This document shows, one piece after another, positions 38,796-46,465 of a stretch of 64,000 nt of DNA. A program made the position numbers and the translations under genes. Under the pieces are notes generated by a model, which had not been told where the DNA came from, searched no databases, and worked only from the letters and a program-made list of their open reading frames with translations. This DNA comes from Actinorhabdospora filicis (lineage in GTDB: Bacteria > Actinomycetota > Actinomycetes > Mycobacteriales > Micromonosporaceae), in the NCBI RefSeq assembly GCF_030269765.1, contig NZ_BSTX01000003.1:496001-560000 (forward strand). Direction: 5' to 3'. The stretch's first letter is position 1. Each line of letters starts with the position of its first letter.

Positions 38796-38996
38796 CTAGT
38801 GGCAGGAGCCCCAGGCGGTCCACGCGCTGCAGGTCCAGGTGCAGTGCTGGCCGCGGTAGCAGCAGGTCTTGTAGCGGCAGTAGCCGTCGCTCATCTCCCG
38901 GTACTGGATGCAGTCCGGAGGACACACGGCCGCCGCCTCCTTGGCGGGGACGACCTTGGACAGGATCTTGTCGGTCAGCTTGCCCAGCATGCTCAT
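38796..38996 (-). CDS. Cys-rich peptide, divergent member (8 Cys)
   Basis: A 66-residue peptide. Residues 1-20 (MSMLGKLTDKILSKVVPAKE) form a basic amphipathic helix without a signal peptide. Residues 25-66 carry eight cysteines (25, 29, 40, 45, 46, 52, 56, 65), many aromatics and the end AWGSCH. GAGAGGAG lies six bases before the ATG. It resembles the three tandem peptides at 44.8-45.9 kb in layout, and the same operator-like dyad lies 147 bases upstream. It could be a RiPP-like precursor, a zinc or metal peptide, or a disulfide toxin. I do not recognise the family. Confidence 0.72.
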   Translation of the reverse strand: MSMLGKLTDKILSKVVPAKEAAAVCPPDCIQYREMSDGYCRYKTCCYRGQHCTWTCSAWTAWGSCH

Positions 38997-39143
38997 GAGG
39001 GGCTCCTCTCGCGCGCGGGATCCCCGCGCGGGATGTGCGCGGGGGCGAAGGCCGCCGCTGCACCCCTGTCTCTTGAGCACAGTGGACGACCCCCGGCAGA
39101 GCCTCCTCATGTCACGAACGGGTGTCAATCTTGAAGAACCCGG

Positions 39144-39164
39144 CTTGTGCACTGCCGTGTGCAT
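39144..39164 (-). promoter_or_regulatory. Peptide-family operator, copy upstream of the 38.8 kb gene
   Basis: Read on the minus strand this is ATGCACACGGCAGTGCACAA followed by G. It aligns without gaps to sites before two of the tandem peptide genes. TTGACA, a possible -35, lies about 15 bases nearer the gene, but no clear -10 was found. Confidence 0.65.
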
Positions 39165-39175
39165 AGGACATGCGG

Positions 39176-39460
39176 TTACCCACCGGCAACCGAAGGGATG
39201 ATCTGGACCTCGGAAGACGCGCCCACGGGCGTGTCCAGGCCCTCCATCCGGCGGCACTCCTCACCGTCGACGTACACGTTCACGAAACGCCGCAGCACGC
39301 CCTGCTCGTCGCGCAGGCGGCGGTCTATGCGCGGATGCCGGGCGGCGAGGGCGTCCAGCGCGTCGCGCAGGACGGCGTCCCCGCCCAGCTCGACCACGGC
39401 CTTCGACTCGCCGCCGGTGTCGACCCGCAGCGCGCCGGGGATGATGACGGTGACGGCCAC
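39176..39460 (-). CDS. MoaD/ThiS-like ubiquitin-fold sulfur carrier
   Basis: A 94-residue beta-grasp protein (MAVTVIIPGALRVDTGG, LRRFVNVYVDGEECR) ending in the Gly-Gly tail VAGG, the residue activated as thiocarboxylate in sulfur carriers. It starts with GTG directly after the stop of the BNR-repeat gene, so the two are co-translated. No adenylating enzyme or sulfur-using enzyme is nearby. Its partner pathway is unknown. Confidence 0.85.
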   Translation of the reverse strand: MAVTVIIPGALRVDTGGESKAVVELGGDAVLRDALDALAARHPRIDRRLRDEQGVLRRFVNVYVDGEECRRMEGLDTPVGASSEVQIIPSVAGG

Positions 39461-40549
39461 CTAGACCACCGCGGCCCGCACGCAGAGCACGTCGGGGAGA
39501 TGCCCGGCGGCCTGGACGAAGGACTCGCCGTCGTCGGCGGACACGAACACGTCGCCGACCCGGGTGCCCACGTACAGCCCCGGCGTCTCGGCCCCGTCGG
39601 TACAGAGGGCGTCGCGCAGGACGATGCCGTAGTACGGGTCGTCCAGCACGTTCAGGCCGGTCCAGCTCGCCCCGGCGTCCTCGGTGCGGTAGACCCGCAG
39701 CCGGTAGTCGTAGGGGTAGCGGTTGTCGGAGAAGGCCACCGGCGCGTTGAACGCCACGCCCTCGCGCGAGGGGTGCGCCAGGATCGAGAAGCCGAAGTCG
39801 GTCGGCAGGTCATCGGCGATCGACGTCCACGACCGGCCGTCGTCGTCGCTGCGGTACACGCCTCCGTGGTTCTGCAGGTACAGCCGCTCGGGGTTCTGCG
39901 AGTCGCGCGAGACCTTGTGGATGCACTGCCCGTACTCGGGGTAGTGGAGGTCGCCGGGCATGAACTCGGTCTTGACGCCGGTGTTGGACGCCGTCCAGCT
40001 CGCCCCGCCGTCCTCGGTGCGGTAGACGCCGCCGGTGGACATCGCGATGAGCATCCTCCGCGCGTCGGCGGGGTGCGGGACGATCGTGTGGATCGCCGGG
40101 CCGCCGGCGCCCTCGCCCCACTCCGCCCGGTGCGGGTGCTCCCACAGCGAGCGGACCAGCTCGTAGCTGGCGCCCCGGTCCGCGCTGCGCCACAGCGCCC
40201 ACGGCTCCGAACCGGCGTAGACGACGTCCTCCTGCCCCGCCGGGGCCGGGAACGCGAACTGCCAGGCCCGCTTGTAGGTGGCGCCGGTGTCGGCGGGGAA
40301 CGCGATCGGCGGGGCGTGCTCCGCCTCCTCCCAGGTCTTGCCCAGGTCGTCGCTGGTGTAGACGCTGGGACCGAAGTGCGCGCTGTCGGCGCTGACGACG
40401 ATGCGCGGTGTGGTCCTTCGTGTGTCGATGCCCACGGCGTACACGCCGTTCACCGCGAACATCGGCGTGGAGACCTCCCAGCGGCGGCGGTCGCGACTGG
40501 TGGCGAGGAACAGGCCTTTTCCCGTTCCGATGGCGAGTAGATACGTCAT
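39461..40549 (-). CDS. BNR/sialidase-like beta-propeller protein
   Basis: A 362-residue cytoplasmic protein of repeated Asp-box motifs: YTSDDLGKTWEEAE, WRSADRGASYELV, YRTEDGGASWTAS, YRSDDDGRSWTSI, YRTEDAGASWTGL and VSADDGESF. There is no signal peptide, so extracellular sialidase action is unlikely. AAAGGAG lies six bases before the ATG. It is paired end-to-end with the MoaD/ThiS-like gene; this pairing suggests a shared, still unknown function. Confidence 0.85.
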   Translation of the reverse strand: MTYLLAIGTGKGLFLATSRDRRRWEVSTPMFAVNGVYAVGIDTRRTTPRIVVSADSAHFGPSVYTSDDLGKTWEEAEHAPPIAFPADTGATYKRAWQFAFPAPAGQEDVVYAGSEPWALWRSADRGASYELVRSLWEHPHRAEWGEGAGGPAIHTIVPHPADARRMLIAMSTGGVYRTEDGGASWTASNTGVKTEFMPGDLHYPEYGQCIHKVSRDSQNPERLYLQNHGGVYRSDDDGRSWTSIADDLPTDFGFSILAHPSREGVAFNAPVAFSDNRYPYDYRLRVYRTEDAGASWTGLNVLDDPYYGIVLRDALCTDGAETPGLYVGTRVGDVFVSADDGESFVQAAGHLPDVLCVRAAVV

Positions 40550-40667
40550 GATCCACTCCTTTCGTCCGAGTCGGGCGCAGGATGGCAGGAGGGTATGACA
40601 TTTCCGCGGGACACGTGCCGTTTCGGGCCTCTCGGGGGCACCGGAGGCCCTGTGGGACCATCACCGT

Positions 40668-41084
40668 ATGACCGTCATCAGCGTCGCCAAGGCCGGTATC
40701 CGCTTCCGCCACAGCGGCGGCATGTGGATCGCGGCCGTGCTGTTCTTCATCAGCGGGCTGCCCCTGGCGATGTCGTCGTGGTACCTCGCGCCGATCCTGC
40801 TGGTGCCCGTCGGCGCCGCCGTCTGGGCCTGGCGCTCGGGCGTCGACGCCTCCTCCAACGGGCTTCGCGTACGCGGCCTCGTCGGCAGCCGCCGCGTCAC
40901 CTGGGAGCAGGTCGAGGGCTTCGGCGCCGGACGCCGCGACACCTTCGCGGTCCTGCGCGACGGCACGCGCCTGCCGCTCCCGGCCGTGCGCCGGGCGGAC
41001 CTGCCCCGGCTGATCGCCGCCGGCGGCACCGAGCTCGTGCTCGCCGAGACCGGCGACGACGCCGGCGAGACCGCCGCCGAGTAG
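40668..41084 (+). CDS. Membrane protein with bacterial PH domain
   Basis: A 138-residue protein. Two membrane helices (WIAAVLFFISGLPLAM; LAPILLVPVGAAVWAW) precede a small PH-like domain (SNGLRVRGLVGSRRVTWEQVEGF). Such proteins are common and uncharacterised in actinomycetes. It stands between divergent neighbours. Confidence 0.75.
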   Translation: MTVISVAKAGIRFRHSGGMWIAAVLFFISGLPLAMSSWYLAPILLVPVGAAVWAWRSGVDASSNGLRVRGLVGSRRVTWEQVEGFGAGRRDTFAVLRDGTRLPLPAVRRADLPRLIAAGGTELVLAETGDDAGETAAE

Positions 41085-41206
41085 GGCCGCCGCACCCGCG
41101 ACGCCGGGTGATCGCGCCATGCGGGATCGGTGATGATCCCCGACTCCGGCCCTCGCATGTGGTCGAATCACCCCCATACGGCCTTTCCAGGCAGGGGGTG
41201 GCACTC

Positions 41207-42691
41207 ATGTCCCGTTCGGGTATCTGGCGCACCAAGCCGGTCGAGAAGTGCATCAGCGACGCCGAGGAGCCCAAGCACCGGCTCAAGCGCGAGCTGACCG
41301 TCTGGGACGTCACCGTCTTCGGCGTCGCCGTGGTCATCGGCGCCGGCATCTTCACCCTCACCGCGGGCACGGCCGGTGACCTGACCGGACCGGCGGTCTC
41401 GCTCTCCTTCGTCATCGCGGCGGTGGCCTGCGGCCTGGCCGCGCTCTGCTACGCCGAGTTCTCCTCCACCGTCCCGGTGGCCGGCAGCGCCTACACGTAC
41501 TCCTACGCCACCTTCGGCGAGTTCGCCGCCTGGATCCTGGGCTGGGACCTGATCCTGGAGTTCGCGCTGGCCGCGGCCGTGGTCGCCAAGGGCTGGTCGA
41601 CCTACCTGGCGCAGGCGGTCGGCCTGTTCGGGGTGGACGTGCCGACCACCGTCGGCGGCTTCGACTGGGGCGCGGTGCTGGTGGTGGCGGCGCTGACGCT
41701 GCTGCTGGTGCTGGGCACGCGGCTGTCCTCGCGGGTCAGCCAGGTGATCACCGCGATCAAGGTGGCGGTGGTCCTGTTCGTGATCGTGCTGGGCATCGGC
41801 TACATCAGCGCCGGGAACTACCACCCGTTCATCCCCCCGGCCGCCTCGGGCGCCGACGGGCACACCGGCGTCGAGCAGTCGCTGCTGGCGGCGGTGTTCG
41901 GCGACGTGGGCAGCACCTACGGGATCTTCGGGATGCTGGCCGGCGCCGGGATCGTCTTCTTCGCCTTCATCGGCTTCGACATCGTGGCGACCACCGCCGA
42001 GGAGACCCGCAACCCGCAGCGGGACGTGCCGCGCGGCATCCTGGGGTCCCTGGCGATCGTGACGGTCCTGTACGTGGCGACGTCGCTGGTGGTGACGGGC
42101 ATGGTGCCCTATACCGCGCTCAAGACCGCGCCGGACGGGACCAAGGCCACCCTCGCGACCGCGTTCGAGGTCCACGGGGTGAACTGGGCGGCCACCATCA
42201 TCTCCGTGGGCGCGCTGGCGGGCCTGACCACGGTGGTCATGGTGATGATCCTCGGGCAGACGCGCGTCGCCTTCGCCATGGCCCGCGACGGGCTGCTGCC
42301 GCGCCGCTGGTCGCGCACCGGCAAGCGGGGGACGCCGGTGGGCCTCACGCTCGGCGTCGGGGTGGTCGTGGCCGTCGCGGCGGGCTTCTTCCCGGCCGGG
42401 CGGCTGGAGGAGATGGTCAACGTCGGCACGCTCTCGGCGTTCGTGCTGGTCAGCATCGGGGTGATCATCCTGCGCCGGACGCGCCCGGACCTGCCGCGCG
42501 GGTTCCGGACGCCGTGGGTGCCGGTCGTCCCGGTGCTCGCCGTGCTGGCGTGCCTGTGGCTGATGGTGAACCTGACCGTGCTCACCTGGATCCGCTTCCT
42601 GATCTGGATGGCCATCGGCGTGGCGGTGTACTTCCTGTACAGCCGCCGCAACTCGGCCCTGGCCACGCGCGACCGCTCAGCCAGTGGGTAA
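41207..42691 (+). CDS. APC-family amino acid permease (cationic amino acid transporter-like)
   Basis: A 494-residue transporter with about 12 helices. The start after a cytoplasmic leader is HRLKRELTVWDVTVFGVAVV, followed by IGAGIFTLTAGTAG (the GIF/GAGI substrate loop of helix 1), AFIGFDIVATTAEETRNPQR, and MILGQTRVAFAMARDGLLP. These match the YfnA/CAT branch. AGGGGGT lies seven bases before the ATG. It is close to ilvD but separated by 37 bases with no shared signal. Confidence 0.92.
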   Translation: MSRSGIWRTKPVEKCISDAEEPKHRLKRELTVWDVTVFGVAVVIGAGIFTLTAGTAGDLTGPAVSLSFVIAAVACGLAALCYAEFSSTVPVAGSAYTYSYATFGEFAAWILGWDLILEFALAAAVVAKGWSTYLAQAVGLFGVDVPTTVGGFDWGAVLVVAALTLLLVLGTRLSSRVSQVITAIKVAVVLFVIVLGIGYISAGNYHPFIPPAASGADGHTGVEQSLLAAVFGDVGSTYGIFGMLAGAGIVFFAFIGFDIVATTAEETRNPQRDVPRGILGSLAIVTVLYVATSLVVTGMVPYTALKTAPDGTKATLATAFEVHGVNWAATIISVGALAGLTTVVMVMILGQTRVAFAMARDGLLPRRWSRTGKRGTPVGLTLGVGVVVAVAAGFFPAGRLEEMVNVGTLSAFVLVSIGVIILRRTRPDLPRGFRTPWVPVVPVLAVLACLWLMVNLTVLTWIRFLIWMAIGVAVYFLYSRRNSALATRDRSASG

Positions 42692-42728
42692 TTAATCCCA
42701 CCATGTGAACAGTGCGAGACTGAGGGGT

Positions 42729-44573
42729 ATGCCGCAACTCCGCTCTCGCACCTCGACGCACGGACGCAACCAGGCCGGTGCCCGCGCCCTGTGGCGCGCC
42801 ACCGGCCTCACCGACGGCGACTTCGGCAAGCCCATCGTCGCCATCGCCAACAGCTACACCCAGTTCGTACCCGGCCACGTGCACCTCAAGGACCTCGGCG
42901 ACATCGTCGCCGGGTCGATCCGCGAGGCGGGCGGCGTTTCGCGCGAGTTCCACACCATCGCCGTCGACGACGGCATCGCCATGGGCCACGGCGGGATGCT
43001 CTACTCGCTGCCCAGCCGCGAGCTGATCGCCGACAGCGTCGAGTACATGGTCAACGCGCACTGCGCCGACGCCCTCGTGTGCATCTCCAACTGCGACAAG
43101 ATCACCCCCGGGATGCTGCTGGCCGCCCTGCGCCTGAACATCCCCACCGTCTTCGTCTCCGGCGGGCCCATGGAGGCCGGGCGCACCTTCGCCGTGGGCA
43201 ACGTGGTCAAGCCGCGCCTCGACCTCGTCGACGCCATGGTCGCCAGCGCCGACGCCTCGGTGGACGACGCGACCCTCGACGAGATCGAGCGCAACGCGTG
43301 CCCGACCTGCGGGTCCTGTTCGGGCATGTTCACCGCCAACTCGATGAACTGCCTGCTGGAGGCCATCGGCCTGGCCCTGCCGGGCAACGGCTCCACCCTG
43401 GCCACCCACGCCGCCCGCCGCGGCCTGTTCGAGCGCGCCGGGACCACCGTGATGGACCTGGCCCGCCGCTACTACGACGGCGACGACGAGTCGGTCCTGC
43501 CGCTGAACATCGCCACCCGCGAGGCCTTCGACAACGCGATGACCCTCGACGTGGCCATGGGCGGCTCCACCAACACCGTCCTGCACCTGCTGGCCGCCGC
43601 CCGCGAGGCCGGGGTCGAGTTCGGGGTCGGCGACATCGACGCCATCTCCCGGCGCGTGCCGTGCCTGTCCAAGGTCGCGCCGAACTCGCCGAAGTTCTTC
43701 ATGGAGGACGTGCACCGGGCCGGCGGCATCCCCGCGATCCTGGGTGAGCTGAACCGCGCCGGGCTGCTGAGCACCGGCGTCCGCAGCGTGCACTCGGCGG
43801 GCCTGGCCGACTGGCTCGACGACTGGGACGTGCGCGGCGGCAAGGCGGGGGAGGCGGCGATCGAGCTGTTCCACGCCGCGCCCGGCGGCGTCCGCACCAC
43901 CCAGGCCTTCTCGACCGAGAACCGCTGGGAGAGCCTGGACGTCGACGCGGCCAACGGGTGCATCCGCGACAACGCGCACGCCTACAGCGCCGACGGCGGC
44001 CTGGCGGTGCTGTTCGGGAACATCGCGCCGGAGGGCTGCGTGGTCAAGGCCGCGGGCGTGCCCGAGGAGTGCCTGACCTTCGCCGGGCGGGCGCGCGTCT
44101 TCGAGTCGCAGGACGACGCGGTCGCCGCGATCATGAACGACGAGGTCGTCCCCGGCGACGTCGTGGTGATCCGCTACGAGGGGCCGCGCGGCGGTCCCGG
44201 CATGCAGGAGATGCTCCACCCGACCTCGTTCCTGAAGGGCAAGGGCCTGGGCCGGGCGTGCGCGCTCATTACCGACGGCCGCTTCTCCGGCGGGACCTCG
44301 GGCCTGTCCATCGGGCACATCTCGCCCGAGGCGGCCTCGGGCGGCGCGATCGCGCTGGTCCGCGACGGCGACACGATCGCCATCGACATCGCCGCGCGCT
44401 CGATCGCACTGGAGGTCTCCGAGGACGAGCTGGCCGTGCGCCGCGCGAAGGAGGAGGCCCGCGAGCACCCGTACACGCCGGTGGACCGCGACCGCCCGGT
44501 GACCGCCGCGCTGCGCGCCTACGCGTCCATGGCCACCTCGGCCAGCGACGGGGCGTACCGCCTGGTGCCGTAA
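42729..44573 (+). CDS. ilvD: Dihydroxy-acid dehydratase
   Basis: A 614-residue Fe-S enzyme giving the 2-oxo acids of valine and isoleucine from dihydroxy acids. Cluster-binding Cys lie in [10 protein letters not shown] (near residue 121) and [11 protein letters not shown] (near 190-196). The C-terminal [16 protein letters not shown] is typical. The start [12 protein letters not shown] matches the family; a GTG 24 bases upstream is open. It is followed by a perfect terminator and separated by 6.2 kb from ilvBNC. Confidence 0.97.
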   Translation: MPQLRSRTSTHGRNQAGARALWRATGLTDGDFGKPIVAIANSYTQFVPGHVHLKDLGDIVAGSIREAGGVSREFHTIAVDDGIAMGHGGMLYSLPSRELIADSVEYMVNAHCADALVCISNCDKITPGMLLAALRLNIPTVFVSGGPMEAGRTFAVGNVVKPRLDLVDAMVASADASVDDATLDEIERNACPTCGSCSGMFTANSMNCLLEAIGLALPGNGSTLATHAARRGLFERAGTTVMDLARRYYDGDDESVLPLNIATREAFDNAMTLDVAMGGSTNTVLHLLAAAREAGVEFGVGDIDAISRRVPCLSKVAPNSPKFFMEDVHRAGGIPAILGELNRAGLLSTGVRSVHSAGLADWLDDWDVRGGKAGEAAIELFHAAPGGVRTTQAFSTENRWESLDVDAANGCIRDNAHAYSADGGLAVLFGNIAPEGCVVKAAGVPEECLTFAGRARVFESQDDAVAAIMNDEVVPGDVVVIRYEGPRGGPGMQEMLHPTSFLKGKGLGRACALITDGRFSGGTSGLSIGHISPEAASGGAIALVRDGDTIAIDIAARSIALEVSEDELAVRRAKEEAREHPYTPVDRDRPVTAALRAYASMATSASDGAYRLVP

Positions 44574-44586
44574 CACCGCTCGACGA

Positions 44587-44613
44587 GGCCCCCGCCACCG
44601 GCGGGGGCCTTTT
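44587..44613 (+). terminator. Rho-independent terminator after ilvD
   Basis: GGCCCCCGCC and GGCGGGGGCC form a perfect 10-bp stem with an ACC loop, then TTTT. Confidence 0.85.
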
Positions 44614-44635
44614 CGCGTCCGCCGTAATACATCTG

Positions 44636-44684
44636 CCGCACACTGGTGCGCATAAGAATGCATGTTCGATCATGATCGAGCATT
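44636..44684 (+). promoter_or_regulatory. Double regulatory block upstream of Cys-rich peptide 1
   Basis: CCGCACACTGGTGCGCATAA (44636-44655) matches the peptide-family dyad. Nine bases further lies TTCGATCATGATCGAGCATT (44665-44684), with a 12-bp perfect palindrome CGATCATGATCG. The same two blocks in the same order and spacing precede peptide 3. A third block, starting GCATTCTTTCCGATCG at 44708, is also shared. Confidence 0.7.
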
Positions 44685-44779
44685 GAACGATCATGGAGTG
44701 ACTGCAAGCATTCTTTCCGATCGCGTTCGGTGGGACCTCGCGTCAGTGGGGGCCGGACGCGGTTCGTGGAGGGATGACC

Positions 44780-44968
44780 ATGAAGTTCGTTGATCGTGTT
44801 CTGGACCGCCTGGTCGGCACCGGCCGGGCCCGGGCGGCCTGCGACTACAAGAAGTGGCGCGAGTGCGTCTACAGCGGCATCTGCAACACCAACGGGTGGC
44901 ACGCCCGCTACGAGTACGTCCGGCACACCAACTGCAAGGTCGACACGACCTGGCTCGGCTGCTGCTAG
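44780..44968 (+). CDS. Cys-rich peptide 1 (6 Cys, tandem family)
   Basis: A 62-residue peptide. Residues 1-16 (MKFVDRVLDRLVGTGR) form a basic amphipathic helix with no signal peptide. The rest carries six cysteines at 21, 29, 35, 52, 61 and 62, with SGIC in the middle and a WLGCC end. An ATG six bases upstream is in frame, but the second ATG (44780) has the proper spacing from GGAGGG and matches the siblings. Core spacing is C-x7-C-x5-C-x16-C-x8-CC. Function unknown; it could be a modified-peptide precursor or a disulfide/metal peptide. Confidence 0.78.
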   Translation: MKFVDRVLDRLVGTGRARAACDYKKWRECVYSGICNTNGWHARYEYVRHTNCKVDTTWLGCC

Positions 44969-44981
44969 CCGCCCGTCCCGG

Positions 44982-45013
44982 CCCCGTCGTCCCCGCGTGC
45001 GGGGGTGGCGGGG
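44982..45013 (+). terminator. Terminator-like hairpin after peptide 1
   Basis: CCCCG and CCCCGC pair with GCGGGG and CGGGG in an interrupted stem around GT, then TTTCGTTT. Confidence 0.5.
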
Positions 45014-45115
45014 TTTCGTTTACGTGCCCTCGGCTCGAATAGGCCGCCGGTATCGCGGCCGGAGCGCGCCGGAAGCATGATCCGGCCGGGACGCGTAACC
45101 GTAAGGATCCTTTGT

Positions 45116-45137
45116 GGACGCGGCGGGGGCCGCGTCC
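45116..45137 (+). other. 5' leader hairpin before peptide 2
   Basis: GGACGCGGC and GCCGCGTCC pair perfectly around GGGG, 14 bases before the peptide 2 ATG and just ahead of its AAGGGAG ribosome site. It could affect translation. Confidence 0.5.
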
Positions 45138-45151
45138 GCGAAGGGAGCGAA

Positions 45152-45337
45152 ATGAAGCTCATCGACCGTGTCGTGACCCGTCTCGTCGGCAAGGCCGTGG
45201 CGAAGGCGAGCCCGTGTCAGGGCTCGCAGTACACGTACTGCGTGCCCAGTGGCATCTGCGCCGGCGGGCACTCGCGTTACAAGCACGTCATCAAGCCCGA
45301 CTGCACCGAGAGCGACACCTGGATCGGCTGCTGCTAG
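45152..45337 (+). CDS. Cys-rich peptide 2 (6 Cys, tandem family)
   Basis: A 61-residue peptide that starts MKLIDRVVTRLVGKAVAKAS and ends DTWIGCC. Cysteines at 22, 30, 36, 51, 60 and 61 keep the C-x7-C-x5-C-x14-C-x8-CC pattern; PSGIC and HSRYKH align with the siblings. AAGGGAG precedes the ATG at five bases. Unlike peptides 1 and 3 it lacks the upstream dyads, so it may be read from the peptide 1 promoter. Function unknown. Confidence 0.78.
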   Translation: MKLIDRVVTRLVGKAVAKASPCQGSQYTYCVPSGICAGGHSRYKHVIKPDCTESDTWIGCC

Positions 45338-45585
45338 CCAGAACCCTGTGGCGATCGTCCCGTGCGCCGCGCGTGCCTCCCCGGCCGCGTGCGCGCGGGG
45401 GCGGGGATCTAGCCGTCCCCGCCGGCCGGACGCCGGGTGCGCGAGCGGTACTCGGACTCACCGCGCGCGTCCCGGCCCGGACGCCGAACCCCGTCGTCCC
45501 ACCGCCTGTCTCGGAGCGGAGGGGCGGCGGGGTTCTTCCCGTGCCGGGCGCGTTCGGCCGCCGGTCTTGCGGAGACGCACATTCG
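45338..45585. other. Spacer between peptides 2 and 3
   Basis: Apart from the terminator-like hairpin at 45486-45535, this 250-base GC-rich spacer shows no further peptide gene or clear promoter. Short open frames here lack ribosome sites. Confidence 0.4.
45486..45535 (+). terminator. Terminator-like hairpin between peptides 2 and 3
   Basis: GAACCCCG (45486-45493) and CGGGGTTC (45528-45535) pair over a long loop, followed by TTC. The arms are the same sequence as the outer stem of the terminator after peptide 3, which points to duplication of whole cassettes. Confidence 0.45.
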
Positions 45586-45634
45586 ATGCACACTCACGTG
45601 CATAGCCAGGGCATTTCGATCATGATCGAGCATT
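45586..45634 (+). promoter_or_regulatory. Double regulatory block upstream of Cys-rich peptide 3
   Basis: ATGCACACTCACGTGCATAG (45586-45605) contains the exact arms ATGCAC and GTGCAT. TTCGATCATGATCGAGCATT (45615-45634) is identical to the block before peptide 1. The dyad ends 124 bases before the ATG, against 123 for peptide 1. A third block starting GCATCCTTTCCGGTCG at 45659 ends exactly 50 bases before the ATG, as in peptide 1. Confidence 0.72.
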
Positions 45635-45730
45635 GTCCAGGTGAGGGGCCCACTGTCAGCATCCTTTCCGGTCGTGTCCGGCAGCCACTCGCGCAGCGAG
45701 AGCGGTGCACGGCCGCTTGGGAGGATCGAC

Positions 45731-45913
45731 ATGAAGCTCATCGACCGCGTTCTCACCCGTCTCGTCGGCAAGGCCAGCGCCACCGCGGGCTGTCCCTACG
45801 AGAGCTGGACCGGCTGCGGCATCAGCGGCATCTGCCCCGGACTGCACACCAAGTACCGCTACACCCAGGGCGGCAACTGCAAGGTGACCCAGGTTCAGAT
45901 CGGCTGCTGCTAA
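45731..45913 (+). CDS. Cys-rich peptide 3 (6 Cys, tandem family)
   Basis: A 60-residue peptide: MKLIDRVLTRLVGKASATAG, then cysteines at 21, 29, 35, 50, 59 and 60 in the same C-x7-C-x5-C-x14-C-x8-CC pattern, with ISGIC, HTKYRY and a QIGCC end. The ATG follows GGGAGG at six bases. The N-terminal 14 residues differ from peptide 2 at one position only, while the Cys-containing half is much more divergent apart from the cysteines. That pattern is typical of leader-core precursors but is not proof of one. Confidence 0.8.
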   Translation: MKLIDRVLTRLVGKASATAGCPYESWTGCGISGICPGLHTKYRYTQGGNCKVTQVQIGCC

Positions 45914-45967
45914 GCCGCTCCGGACGTCTCGCCCCGGAGACAGGGGGCGAGCCCTCCTCCTCACGCC

Positions 45968-46000
45968 GAACCCCGCCGCTCCCTGGAGGCGGCGGGGTTC
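45968..46000 (+). terminator. Terminator after peptide 3
   Basis: GAACCCCGCCG and CGGCGGGGTTC form a perfect 11-bp stem 54 bases after the stop, followed by TTC. Confidence 0.65.
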
Positions 46001-46465
46001 TTCATGTCCATTTTCGACACTCGCGTGTCGGCTTCCCGACTCACCGAAGTCGCGCCCCCCTTCGTGTCCAGGGCACCACCGCATCCACCGCGAGTCCACA
46101 TGGGGGTCGCCCGACCGGGGCTTGACCGCACAGTGCGGGAACTGGAACGATCGCTTCTGGCGAATCCGGCTAAAAGGTTCGCGGCACGAGAAGACAAGGG
46201 CCCCGGGATGGCCGTGGTTGTCGGCGGTCCCGGGGTGCCGCGCCATGGCGCGCCCATGACCGGCGGAGGGGTCGCGGGGGCGATCGGGGCGTCCCGGAGA
46301 GGCCGAAGGGGGAAAGCGCCGACGCGGACCCGACAAGGGCTTTCCAGGTCCTGCTAATTTCTTTAGATGGCCGTGCGCGAAGCCCGGCCGTTCAGTCCAC
46401 AGCCGACGGCTCGGGCCCGCCCGGGCGGCCGTTTCCGTCGAGATCAGATCGGGCACTGAGAACTC
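46001..46465. other. Intergenic region before the second GGDEF-EAL gene
   Basis: About 460 bases without a supported gene. A 117-codon frame at 46004-46357 has no ribosome site and a low-complexity Arg/Gly/Pro product. I saw no c-di-GMP riboswitch signature. The DNA around 46360-46380 is locally A/T-richer and may hold the promoter. Confidence 0.4.

Noticed and set aside
39461-40549. Secreted sialidase
   Set aside because: Asp-box repeats are present, but there is no signal peptide and no sialidase Arg triad was recognised; it is paired with a cytoplasmic carrier protein.
46004-46357. 117-codon frame after peptide 3, starting MSIFDTRV and ending in Cys
   Set aside because: Its start faintly recalls the peptide family, but it has no ribosome site, only one Cys at the very end and a low-complexity body.
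44587-46465. Classical lanthipeptide or thiopeptide cluster
   Set aside because: No dehydratase, cyclase, YcaO, radical SAM, protease or ABC transporter gene lies next to the peptides; the nearest are general metabolic or signalling genes.
46001-46465. c-di-GMP riboswitch before the second GGDEF-EAL gene
   Set aside because: No conserved GEMM-type core was recognised by eye; a covariance search would be needed to be sure.
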